Source: Pseudomonadales bacterium (GTDB taxonomy: Bacteria > Pseudomonadota > Gammaproteobacteria > Pseudomonadales > Azotimanducaceae). Taken from it: a DNA stretch of 42,360 nucleotides. A program made the translations under genes and the position numbers. Location of the stretch: NCBI GenBank assembly GCA_023300545.1, contig JALZVT010000017.1, positions 1-42,360 on the forward strand, written 5' to 3'. Below the pieces are notes generated by a model. That model made no database searches and was not told the DNA's origin. It saw nothing but the letters and a program-made list of their open reading frames with translations. This document shows positions 36,701 through 42,360 of this stretch, piece after piece; the stretch's first letter is position 1, and every line of letters begins with the position of its first letter.

Positions 36701-37217
36701 GCCGCAGTTTGCGGGCGTAGGCGGCATCTCAGGTGCAACTATTCTTGGCGACGGTAGCGTTGTCATTATTCTCGATCTACTGTCTCTGATGCGAACGCGC
36801 AATCCAGGTTTTACTGCTGAAGGCCGCGTACCTTCGGCAATAGAGGAAGAACTGTGGGTGTTGGTTGTTGATGACTCGGTAACGGTGCGTAAAGTGACGT
36901 CCCGTCTGCTCGAGCGTCAGGGCATGAATGTAATGACGGCTAAAGATGGTGTTGAGGCGGTGTCAGTCTTGCAAGAGCGTAGGCCTGACATTGTGTTACT
37001 CGATATTGAAATGCCCCGGATGGATGGTTTTGAAGTCGCGCGTCAAGTGCGTCACGATGACCGACTAGCTGATTTGCCAATAGTAATGATCAGCTCACGC
37101 ACCGGTGCAAAACACACTGAACGAGCTCGCGAACTCGGCGTGAATCGATTCCTCGGCAAACCGTTCCAAGAAAACGAGTTGCTTGAAGTGATTGATGAGC
37201 TGGTAAAGCGGGGCTAG
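30747..37217 (+). CDS. chpA: Chp-system hybrid histidine kinase ChpA (PilL)
   Basis: This giant CheA-type kinase of 2,156 residues controls type IV pili. Order of parts: an N-terminal FimL/Hpt-like region with His48 (HQVHG); helical degenerate Hpt-like regions to about 540; and an acidic Ser/Asp/Glu linker (about 540-760). Canonical Hpt domains follow at His804 (HTLKGS), His1003 (HTIAGS) and His1345 (HTLKGG), with another acidic linker (about 1430-1550). Then come CheA dimerisation (from about 1558), the ATPase domain (HMLRNAIDHG at about 1744, DDGAGID at about 1790, GRGVGMD at about 1841), CheW (about 1882-2015) and a receiver with Asp2042-Asp2043 and Asp2086. It has fewer clear Hpt sites than Pseudomonas ChpA, which is about 2,470 residues. 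ATG 30747 is chosen. chpC follows after 6 bp. Confidence 0.96.
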   Translation: MGNGDNFALDWIRGELESTLDQARVALESYAEGGREETRLRSCLTSLHQVHGTLRMLELEGVVLLADHMEQTAQSLLNGSIQDSRVAEQTLMQSILQLPAFIEEVQNGVSEDLPLVMPYVNELRSCCGLSPMQLTPPVSAEFSSEQAAEVMRRFRDINGADKAARVRAAYQQVLLSIIKGAVSEQTVETLAKIAIGMQRICEGAPLATLWKALEHFAKGYAAEPQKMSSEALRDLRRLDKEMKKLVALGAEALVEPLPVDLVRDLLRVAEARGVHSDEITELRSAVALPQAAPVKPREALEQAGEVLAEEIATVRDRFDLFTRGKERTIEQLKEITEPLDTICLTLSMLGDDDGANLLRVERAKILAADAGDEVSDELTLSIAGALVQTEQGLSGGGDIASGDDALADAALNDAQMVVLQEARNGIDQVKQSIVDFVSSKWNTGYLDDAPQTLAAVRGGLVMIPLSRAAELLTLCSEYISEQLLAGHRPDWQELDAFADALGGVDYFLERLFETGRMPGDEALDLTQESLSRLSGIAAEVSPELDTNDSEQPLSGSGGDAALTAMLGASPEDLAFASDEVVRAEEQDVDNVPSADSETSLATTLELESVGSDEPLELDDASTEEPLAELLVEAEAGDETDEQTESAVVSTSAEVTAVSEDEFDLADDSSAKDASPAEDESVSFDATDLVDTSFVSQSIPAVINTMGTQGATNSTVGMTPDLSLTDSSAAFGANDSKADLPAALPVEPARAPVTESTDIVVDPEIVEIFVEEVDEVLEAVEAQLPSWSQNLASEAPLTELRRSFHTLKGSGRIVGANQIGELGWALENMLNRVLDRTIKATEDHLFLVSHACKLIPQLRADFAQGEQSERSGLIDLLEQVDVLASGGALTKQLVTSSDESQLVLQDQAPIDLDELDEEDFPIFDDGEQALDDIDARPPAVDVPSFLDNDTATTDSFASMDAGGDERLLFVQEIQEHVEVLSERVRRSLGEDTLELDSPLTRALHTIAGSAATAGDYAVVGVAEPLQDVCSVVLRERNGILDGEYLAFVREGVYALQRMLDVDAPLGERDDRQADIDSAMFATEAERLLGGLLEAPNAPTSLLEMADTTILLDAREYLDHWRFGAIDLARAEQMDNALINVVERAHSEEFAELANVLRRAHAQFADTPLDEERHVALVAVHDDLLVQLDALAAGQVSVVSGDALNRLVDLLGEVATATTVDESLDEPLDDDAQEALGYELDESDAFDLGALDDDIFGANDAAPISIAEVPVTETVSLADASATSDWSVGRDAQFEKLEEDDEVDTELLEIFYEEADEILELFDQNLQDWRGDRANKVYLDNLLRGLHTLKGGARLAGLSILGDMTHDYESELIELQAHAHELSDGQMEAVHARYDDLVEATTRARAGELVEPPVVSSIEHAQVESGVPAPSDDDVEVSDIEDSDAEVTDVELAVESVSDLSSAVDSIDADLDEVDLLTPEGSDELLASLDDLDVASDESEQATAVIAGVALASAIGFSSEADGSAEETQHAEVPSETIKVAPHYAAAEPADDDRSSKAQEMVRVSASLLEDLVNLAGESSIVRARVEQGINDFGGALEEMETTIERLREQLRQLEIETETRVSSREERSSGPSYEEFDPLEMDRYSQLQQLTRSLTESATDMMDLKETLRYRARESETLLLQQARLNTELQEGLMRTRMVPFSRLMPRLRRIVRQVSRDLDKQVEFQAYNAEGELDRNVLERMVPPLEHMLRNAIDHGIESKDLRHSFGKPSIGHIALKLSREGGDVVLEISDDGAGIDVETVRAKAVERGLMASDAALNDEQVLEFVLAPGFSTAKSLTQISGRGVGMDVVHSEVKQLGGSISISSVPGRGTTFTVRLPFTVSVNRALMVTLGDDQYAIPLNTIEGIVLLPSEDLSKHYGPQGVPFEYAGVPYRVRYLGGYLGREYVAGPEHSSVPVVLVRSGDQAVAVHVDDVQGSREIVVKSLGPQFAGVGGISGATILGDGSVVIILDLLSLMRTRNPGFTAEGRVPSAIEEELWVLVVDDSVTVRKVTSRLLERQGMNVMTAKDGVEAVSVLQERRPDIVLLDIEMPRMDGFEVARQVRHDDRLADLPIVMISSRTGAKHTERARELGVNRFLGKPFQENELLEVIDELVKRG

Positions 37218-37223
37218 CGCGAG

Positions 37224-37709
37224 ATGGTAATGATTGCTGAAGAACTTGGAGCAGACATAAATTGCGTCCTGCTACCTATTGGTAAGCTCGGTCTGTTAGT
37301 GCCTAGCGTGTGTGTTGCTGAGGTTTTGCCATGGCGGCGTATTCGGGAAGTTAATAATTCTCCGGATTGGCTGCTGGGTACATTGGCCTGGCGCGGCGAT
37401 GCCATTCCAGTTGTGCGTTTTGAAACGATCAACGGCGCAACTAACGTACAAAAGGGCGAAAGCGAGTGTGTGGCGGTTATGAATCGTTGTCGCACAGCCC
37501 ACGGTGAACCGTTTTACGCGATCGCTACCGACGGTTTGCCACGCATGGTGCAGGTTGGCGAAGAAGACATAGTGGCCGAACACATGCATCTTGGTATTGC
37601 AGAGTCAGCCGCGATGAAGCTGGGTACGGAACAGGTCAGGATTCCGAACCTTGGTTATGTGGAAGACCAGTTGATGAATGCGCGGCCCGCTGGGTTGCGA
37701 GGGCTCTAG
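37224..37709 (+). CDS. chpC: CheW-like chemotaxis adaptor (ChpC-like)
   Basis: This 161-residue protein has a single CheW-type domain (CVLLPIGKLGLLVPSVCVAEVLPW...WLLGTLAWRGDAIPVVRFE). In Pseudomonas ChpC is a second adaptor of the Chp system, downstream of chpB. Here it follows chpA directly after 6 bp. An in-frame ATG at 37230 is an alternative start. Its TAG stop overlaps the rsmE stop on the opposite strand. Confidence 0.85.
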   Translation: MVMIAEELGADINCVLLPIGKLGLLVPSVCVAEVLPWRRIREVNNSPDWLLGTLAWRGDAIPVVRFETINGATNVQKGESECVAVMNRCRTAHGEPFYAIATDGLPRMVQVGEEDIVAEHMHLGIAESAAMKLGTEQVRIPNLGYVEDQLMNARPAGLRGL

Positions 37710-38434
37710 GCTCGGCGCGCAGCTCCAGCCAGCGCCAAGCCGACTAGGGGCGCCGTCTCCGCCCTTAACACGAGCTCTCCTAGCTGGACGCTCGTACAAT
37801 GCGTCTCCAGCAGGTTTAACTCGTCGCGAGAGAAACCCCCTTCGGGCCCGGTAAATAGACACAGATCCTTTGAGTCGACACGGAACTCGCCCGGCGTTGC
37901 GCTGGGTTCGAGACAGTAGTATTCAAAGTCGTTTTCCAATTCAGCGGTAGCGCTCAGCACGCTCTGTAATGTTTGTGGTGCGTGCAGTTGTGGAAGTTCC
38001 GTGCGTCCTGCCTGTTCGCAGGCACTGCGCATGATTCGTTTCCAGTGCGCCAAGCGGTTGGCGAGGCGTTTTTCTGACAGTCGCAGTTCGCTACGTTCGG
38101 TTGTCATGAGCCAGACGCTTGCAACGTCTAGTTCGGTGGCTTTTTGCAGGGCGTAGTCGAGCTTGTCACCCTTTAAGACAGCGAGTGCCAGATGCAGTTT
38201 GGGGCTTGCCGCCGGTTTGTGCGTTTTTGTGCTGATCTTGAGCGTTGCGGACGCCTTGTTGGCATCGAGCAGATGCGCCGCGTAATTAAAGCCGTCACCG
38301 TTGAATAGCTCAATGCTGGCGCCTTCGCGCAATCGCAACACGCGGGCTAAATAATGGCTTGAGTCTTTGTCGAGGGTAATACTTGAATCGGCCTCAAGCG
38401 GTTGTTCAACAAACAGACGATGGTTAGATGCCAT
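37706..38434 (-). CDS. rsmE: 16S rRNA (uracil-1498 N3)-methyltransferase
   Basis: This SPOUT-fold enzyme methylates U1498 of 16S rRNA. The 242-residue protein has HYLARVLRLREG in the N-terminal PUA-like part, the SAM-binding knot GPEGGF (196-201) and LGELVLRAETA (218-228). Length is normal. It is convergent with chpC (stop codons overlap) and lies 48 bp after metF on the same strand. Confidence 0.96.
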   Translation of the reverse strand: MASNHRLFVEQPLEADSSITLDKDSSHYLARVLRLREGASIELFNGDGFNYAAHLLDANKASATLKISTKTHKPAASPKLHLALAVLKGDKLDYALQKATELDVASVWLMTTERSELRLSEKRLANRLAHWKRIMRSACEQAGRTELPQLHAPQTLQSVLSATAELENDFEYYCLEPSATPGEFRVDSKDLCLFTGPEGGFSRDELNLLETHCTSVQLGELVLRAETAPLVGLALAGAARRA

Positions 38435-38482
38435 TGGCGAAGCTTGCTGAGTGCTTGAGCGGGGCCGCGGTGCGCATAGGGT

Positions 38483-39334
38483 TTAGGCTGCGGGTTGGCG
38501 CAATCCTAAATTGTGCACAATGGCTTTTGTGGCCTTGGCCCGATTTAGCGTATAGAAGTGCAAACCCGGTACGCCATTAGCGATGAGTTCTTCGCACAGT
38601 TTACTGACGACATTCAGACCAAATTCTTGCAGGCCAGCGGCGTCGTCTTCCATGCTCTCAAGCCGTTTGCCCAGCCAACGAGGAACATCAGCGCCAGCTC
38701 GTTCTGAGAACCGCGCTAGCGACTGAAAGTTGGTGATGGGCATGATGCCTGGAATGATCGGCACACTAATGCCTGCGGCGCGTGCGCGCTCAACAAAGTC
38801 GTAGTAGGCCGACGGGTTGTAAAAATACTGAGTGATGGCCGCGTCAGCGCCTGCTTCTACTTTGCGTTTGAAAAACTCCATATCCGCTTCAGGGCTTACG
38901 GCGTCTGGGTGGGTTTCGGGGTAGGCCGCAACGGTCACGTGAAAGTGATCGCCGGAGTGATCTCGAATGAAGCGAACGAGTTGCTCGGCATACTGCGTTG
39001 ATGGACCGCCCATGCCACTGGCTGCATCGCCGCGCAGTGCCACGATGCGGCGCACGCCAGCATCGCTGTATTCGCCCAGCATAGAACCGATATTTTCTTT
39101 GGACTCATCGCCCATCGACAGATGGGCCGCTGTATCAACGCCGATCGACTGTATTTTACAGACCGTCTTCATTGTGCCGTCGCGGGTTGAGCCGCCAGCG
39201 CCATAGGTGACTGAGCAGTAATCAGGCCGCAACTCCCGCAGTGATTCTACGGTTTTGTGCAGGCCAGCTTCGCCGCCTTCATTGCGCGGCGGAAAAAACT
39301 CGAAGCTAATGTCTACAGGTTTCGCGGCTGACAT
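38483..39334 (-). CDS. metF: Methylenetetrahydrofolate reductase
   Basis: MetF reduces 5,10-methylene-THF to 5-methyl-THF, the methyl donor for methionine synthase, using FAD. The 283-residue TIM barrel has SFEFFPPRNEGGE, the VTYGAGGSTRDGT motif, RIVALRGD, DAAITQYFYNP, IPIIPGIMPITNF and GVPGLHFYTLNRA. Length fits the bacterial form. It lies downstream of metK on the same strand across a 75-bp spacer with a tandem repeat. ahcY, often found near metF and metK, is not in the window. Confidence 0.97.
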   Translation of the reverse strand: MSAAKPVDISFEFFPPRNEGGEAGLHKTVESLRELRPDYCSVTYGAGGSTRDGTMKTVCKIQSIGVDTAAHLSMGDESKENIGSMLGEYSDAGVRRIVALRGDAASGMGGPSTQYAEQLVRFIRDHSGDHFHVTVAAYPETHPDAVSPEADMEFFKRKVEAGADAAITQYFYNPSAYYDFVERARAAGISVPIIPGIMPITNFQSLARFSERAGADVPRWLGKRLESMEDDAAGLQEFGLNVVSKLCEELIANGVPGLHFYTLNRAKATKAIVHNLGLRQPAA

Positions 39335-39362
39335 GTGGTTCTCAACTAAGTGCTACGGGGAC

Positions 39363-39395
39363 GGCTGTTGTACTTGGCTGTTGTACTTGGCTGTT
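39363..39395. repeat. Tandem 13-bp repeat between metK and metF
   Basis: GGCTGTTGTACTT is present twice in tandem (39363-39375, 39376-39388) followed by a 7-bp partial copy GGCTGTT. It lies in the metF leader on the minus strand. Confidence 0.85.
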
Positions 39396-39409
39396 AGAGT
39401 CGCTGTCGA

Positions 39410-40564
39410 TTAAATCGCAGCGGCCAGGGCTTCAGCCTTGTCTGTACGTTCCCAAGTGAACTCGCTCTCGGTGCGTCCAAAATGACCGTAAGCAGCAGTT
39501 GGTTGATAGATGGGACGTTTCAGGTCTAGCATCGCAATCAGGCCCTTGGGTCGCAAATCAAAGTGTTCACGCACAAGGTGAATGATCTTCTCGTCGGACA
39601 ATTTACCCGTACCGAAGGTGTTGATGCTAATCGAGGTGGGTTCAGCGACACCGATCGCGTAGCTCACCTGTATCTCGCAGCGTGCAGCCAATCCGGCGGC
39701 AACGAGGTTTTTAGCCACATAACGGCCGGCGTAAGCCGCGGAGCGGTCAACCTTGCTGGGGTCTTTGCCGGAGAAAGCGCCGCCGCCATGTCGGGCCATA
39801 CCGCCATAGGTGTCGACTATGATTTTTCGACCGGTAAGGCCGCAGTCGCCTACGGGGCCGCCGATTACGAATTTGCCAGTCGGATTGATATAGACCTTGG
39901 TGTCCTTGGTCATCCAGTTGCCGGGAATGACGGGTTTGATCACTTCTTCCATGACGGCTTCGTGCAGCTGCTCGTTGGTGACGTCAGGATCGTGTTGGGT
40001 CGATAAAACCAGTGCTTCAACGCCAATCGGTTTGCCGGCTTCGTCATATCGGAAGGTGAGCTGGCTTTTGGCATCAGGCCGAAGAAACTTGAGTGATGAG
40101 CGGCGCATGTCAGCCTGCTGCTTCACCAAACGATGCGAATAAGTGATTGGAGCCGGCATCAGTACATCTGTTTCGTTGGTGGCGTAGCCGAACATAAGGC
40201 CCTGGTCACCGGCGCCCTGCTCTTTTTCGCTGGCCTCATCGACACCCACTGCAATATCGACAGACTGTTGCCCAAGGGCGTTTATGACGGTGCAATCGTT
40301 GGCGTCAAAGCCCAGATCGTGGCTGTCATAGCCAATATCAGCGACCGTTTTGCGCACAATTGCATCGATGTCGACGGTGGCGTTTGAGCGGATTTCGCCA
40401 GCCACAACGACAATGCCGGTCTTGATGAGTGTTTCGCAGGCAACGCGAGAGTCCGCGTCTTGCGCGAGCATGGCGTCCACAATAGCGTCTGATACTTGGT
40501 CAGCCACTTTGTCTGGGTGACCCTCGGAGACAGATTCGGATGTGAATAAGCCGTAGTCGCTCAT
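39410..40564 (-). CDS. metK: S-adenosylmethionine synthetase
   Basis: MetK makes SAM from methionine and ATP in the cytoplasm. The 384-residue protein has SVSEGHPDK near the N-terminus (His16), GAGDQG (117-122) and the P-loop-like [16 protein letters not shown] (260-275). Length is typical. GGGA lies about 8 bases upstream of the ATG. It diverges from tkt and precedes metF. Confidence 0.98.
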   Translation of the reverse strand: MSDYGLFTSESVSEGHPDKVADQVSDAIVDAMLAQDADSRVACETLIKTGIVVVAGEIRSNATVDIDAIVRKTVADIGYDSHDLGFDANDCTVINALGQQSVDIAVGVDEASEKEQGAGDQGLMFGYATNETDVLMPAPITYSHRLVKQQADMRRSSLKFLRPDAKSQLTFRYDEAGKPIGVEALVLSTQHDPDVTNEQLHEAVMEEVIKPVIPGNWMTKDTKVYINPTGKFVIGGPVGDCGLTGRKIIVDTYGGMARHGGGAFSGKDPSKVDRSAAYAGRYVAKNLVAAGLAARCEIQVSYAIGVAEPTSISINTFGTGKLSDEKIIHLVREHFDLRPKGLIAMLDLKRPIYQPTAAYGHFGRTESEFTWERTDKAEALAAAI

Positions 40565-40849
40565 CGTATAGTTCCCTAATTCATTTCAAACTGCTTGGGA
40601 GTGTATCGCACATAGTCCGTCAATCTTGTGTTGAGTTAAGACTGGAATGTTCGCATCTGCTTATAAATTTAGTCTGTAGGTCGCAGTGCGGTGATTGTAA
40701 CTGCTGAGTTCGTAAAACAGTTTGCAGGCTTGTTGCTTAGGCCGGACAATTGCCGCTGCAATACTAGATGTACCATTTACAGGTACAACCACAGTGCGCG
40801 ATCGGGGAGCGGTTTCAATAGTGAAGTTTCAGTCAATTCTGGGGGTCAA
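40565..40849. other. 285-bp divergent spacer between metK and tkt
   Basis: No gene is supported. The spacer must carry promoters for metK (minus) and tkt (plus). On the minus strand a TTGACG hexamer lies upstream of metK but has no good -10 box at normal spacing. An inverted repeat TGTACC (40769-40774)/GGTACA (40782-40787) with a 7-nt loop and a smaller ATTGC/GCAAT hairpin just before it lie upstream of tkt. I do not recognise a SAM or SAH riboswitch. Confidence 0.55.
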
Positions 40850-42360
40850 ATGAGCGGCGCTCAAGGTTCTTCAAGTCAGTCCAATGTTCAGGTTGGGTCT
40901 GGTAGCGATGGCGCAAACGCGATTCGTGCGCTGTCGATGGATGCCGTGCAAGCGGCTAATTCCGGGCACCCTGGTGCGCCTATGGGCATGGCTGATGTGG
41001 CAGATGTGATGTGGCGGCAGTTTCTACGCCACAACCCTTCAGACCCCAACTGGCACAATCGCGATCGTTTTGTGTTGTCGAACGGCCACGGTTCCATGTT
41101 GCTTTACAGCATGTTGCACCTGTCCGGGTACGATTTGTCGATCGACGACATCAAGGCGTTCCGGCAGCTGCACTCTAAAACGGCTGGCCATCCCGAATCG
41201 GGTGTTTGTCCTGGCGTTGAAACCACAACGGGTCCGCTGGGTCAGGGCATTGCCAACGCGGTTGGTATGGCGCTGGCAGAGCAGCGTCTTGGGGCAGAGT
41301 TCAATCGCCCAGGCCACAACGTTGTTGATCACCGCACCTGGGTTATTTTGGGCGATGGTTGTCTCATGGAAGGTATCTCCCATGAAGTTGCTTCGTTTGC
41401 CGGGCATGAAAAACTGGGTAAGTTGAAGGTTATTTGGGACGACAACGGCATCTCTATCGACGGCTCGACCAAGGGCTGGTTCACCGAAGATGTGCCTGCG
41501 CGGTTCGAGGCCTATGGCTGGCGCGTGATACGCGATGTTGATGGGCACGATCAGGACGCGGTAGCCAAAGCGCTGAATCAGGCCTGTGCCGATGATGACC
41601 GGCCCGTGTTGGTCTGTACGCGGACGACCATTGGTTTTGGTTCGCCGGCCAAAGCGGGCACTGCCGGCGCACACGGCTCGCCCTTGGGCGCTGAGGAAAT
41701 TGCTGCGACCCGCAAGCAACTGAATTGGGGCTATGGCCCATTCGAAATACCAGCGCATATCTATGACCATTGGGATTGTCGGCCTGCCGGCGGTGAGGCA
41801 CAGAGTGCGTGGAACGACGAGTTTGCAGCCTATGCAACCGCGTTTCCTGAGCAAGCGGCGGAATTGCAGCGTCGTATGTCGGGAGAATTGCCAAAAGATT
41901 GGGACGCAGCCCTTATGCATCTGGCTCAGCGAGCTCAAGAAGAACTGCAGCCGTTAGCCACGCGCAAGTCATCCCAGGCGTGTATTAACGCGCTGGCTCC
42001 CGGGTTGGATGAACTGTTTGGCGGCTCTGCTGACCTGACTGGATCGAACCTGACCAAATGGCAGGGCGCTGACGAGTCGCGCTATCTGAGTTTTGGTGTG
42101 CGCGAGTTTGGCATGACAGCCATTGCCAACGGCATTGCCTTGCACGGCGGCTTTGTGCCATTTACCGGCACTTTCTTAGTGTTTATGGAATACGCGCGCA
42201 ACGCGGTTCGGCTTGCGGCTCTGATGGAACTGCGGAACATATTTGTCTACACCCACGATTCGGTGGCCGTAGGCGAAGATGGCCCTACCCACCAACCGAT
42301 TGAGCAGTTAACTAACCTGCGTACGACACCTAACCTGTCGACCTGGCGTCCCTGTGACAC
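40850..42360 (+). CDS. tkt: Transketolase (3' end outside window)
   Basis: This thiamine-diphosphate enzyme of the pentose phosphate pathway transfers two-carbon units between sugar phosphates. The first 503 of about 665 codons are present. Motifs: [23 protein letters not shown] at the N-terminus (from about residue 23), [19 protein letters not shown], the ThDP-binding GDG (168-170) with DDNGISIDG downstream, [19 protein letters not shown], and the pyrimidine-domain segments [25 protein letters not shown] and [20 protein letters not shown] lies about 6 bases upstream of the ATG at 40850. The N-terminus is about 16 residues longer than that of E. coli TktA (Ser/Gly/Gln-rich). The frame is intact to the window edge. 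Confidence 0.97.
   Translation, partial: MSGAQGSSSQSNVQVGSGSDGANAIRALSMDAVQAANSGHPGAPMGMADVADVMWRQFLRHNPSDPNWHNRDRFVLSNGHGSMLLYSMLHLSGYDLSIDDIKAFRQLHSKTAGHPESGVCPGVETTTGPLGQGIANAVGMALAEQRLGAEFNRPGHNVVDHRTWVILGDGCLMEGISHEVASFAGHEKLGKLKVIWDDNGISIDGSTKGWFTEDVPARFEAYGWRVIRDVDGHDQDAVAKALNQACADDDRPVLVCTRTTIGFGSPAKAGTAGAHGSPLGAEEIAATRKQLNWGYGPFEIPAHIYDHWDCRPAGGEAQSAWNDEFAAYATAFPEQAAELQRRMSGELPKDWDAALMHLAQRAQEELQPLATRKSSQACINALAPGLDELFGGSADLTGSNLTKWQGADESRYLSFGVREFGMTAIANGIALHGGFVPFTGTFLVFMEYARNAVRLAALMELRNIFVYTHDSVAVGEDGPTHQPIEQLTNLRTTPNLSTWRPCD

Noticed and set aside
40565-40849. SAM or SAH riboswitch upstream of metK
   Set aside because: No recognisable conserved core or pseudoknot arrangement was found on the minus strand; only ordinary promoter-like sequence.
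41039-41938. 299-codon minus-strand open frame opposite tkt
   Set aside because: It is antisense to conserved transketolase motifs; the composition is that of a shadow frame.

Overview
The window (42,360 bp) is a dense stretch of chromosomal housekeeping DNA from a gammaproteobacterium. Gene order matches the Pseudomonas-type backbone, as I remember it, in several blocks: coaBC-algC-argB; radC-rpmB-rpmG-mutM; rsmD/ftsY-ftsE-ftsX-rpoH; hemW-rdgB-DUF4426-metW-metX-yggT-proC-yggS facing pilT-pilU; ruvX-yqgE-tonB3-gshB; pilG-pilH-pilI-pilJ-chpA-chpC-rsmE; metF-metK; tkt. Gene content alone suggests a Pseudomonadales-like, possibly marine lineage; I cannot fix the genus. I see no rRNA, tRNA, CRISPR array, prophage or insertion sequence with a transposase.

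Layout. 1-408: the end of an unrecognised coiled-coil gene, then a repeat-rich convergent spacer. 408-5996 (minus): coaBC, algC (long membrane-anchored form), argB, slmA, with no dut between coaBC and algC. 6088-8586 (plus): radC, rpmB, rpmG, a 72-bp element with inverted ends, mutM and a small exported protein. 8595-9834 (minus): coaD, which has no canonical start codon, and rsmD. 9846-15191 (plus): ftsYEX, rpoH, DUF423, trmB and an Fe-S uracil-DNA glycosylase-like gene. 15215-21480 (minus): an eight-gene run from yggS to hemW with many 4-bp start/stop overlaps. 21600-24827 (plus): pilT, pilU and an LLM-family flavin oxidoreductase. 24824-27711 (minus): ruvX, yqgE, a TonB-like gene and gshB, whose last codons are tandemly repeated. 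28076-37709 (plus): the Pil-Chp chemosensory cluster. 37706-40564 (minus): rsmE, metF, metK. 40850-end (plus): tkt, cut by the window edge.

How the genes work together. Type IV pilus retraction (pilT, pilU), its chemosensory control (pilG, pilH, pilI, pilJ, chpA, chpC) and a TonB3-like gene lie within 16 kb. This Chp cluster is reduced: PilJ lacks a periplasmic sensor domain, and the adaptation genes pilK (CheR-like) and chpB (CheB-like) are absent. Methionine and one-carbon metabolism appears twice (metX-metW; metF-metK). Cell division and protein targeting (ftsYEX, slmA), the heat-shock sigma factor and DNA repair (mutM, radC, rdgB, UDG-like) fill the rest.

I did not find a clearly new multi-gene system. 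The observations most worth a second look are the coaD start codon, the pared-down PilJ/Chp pathway, the algC ribosome-binding site inside a hairpin, the 72-bp inverted-repeat element after rpmG, and the tandemly repeated 3' end of gshB.
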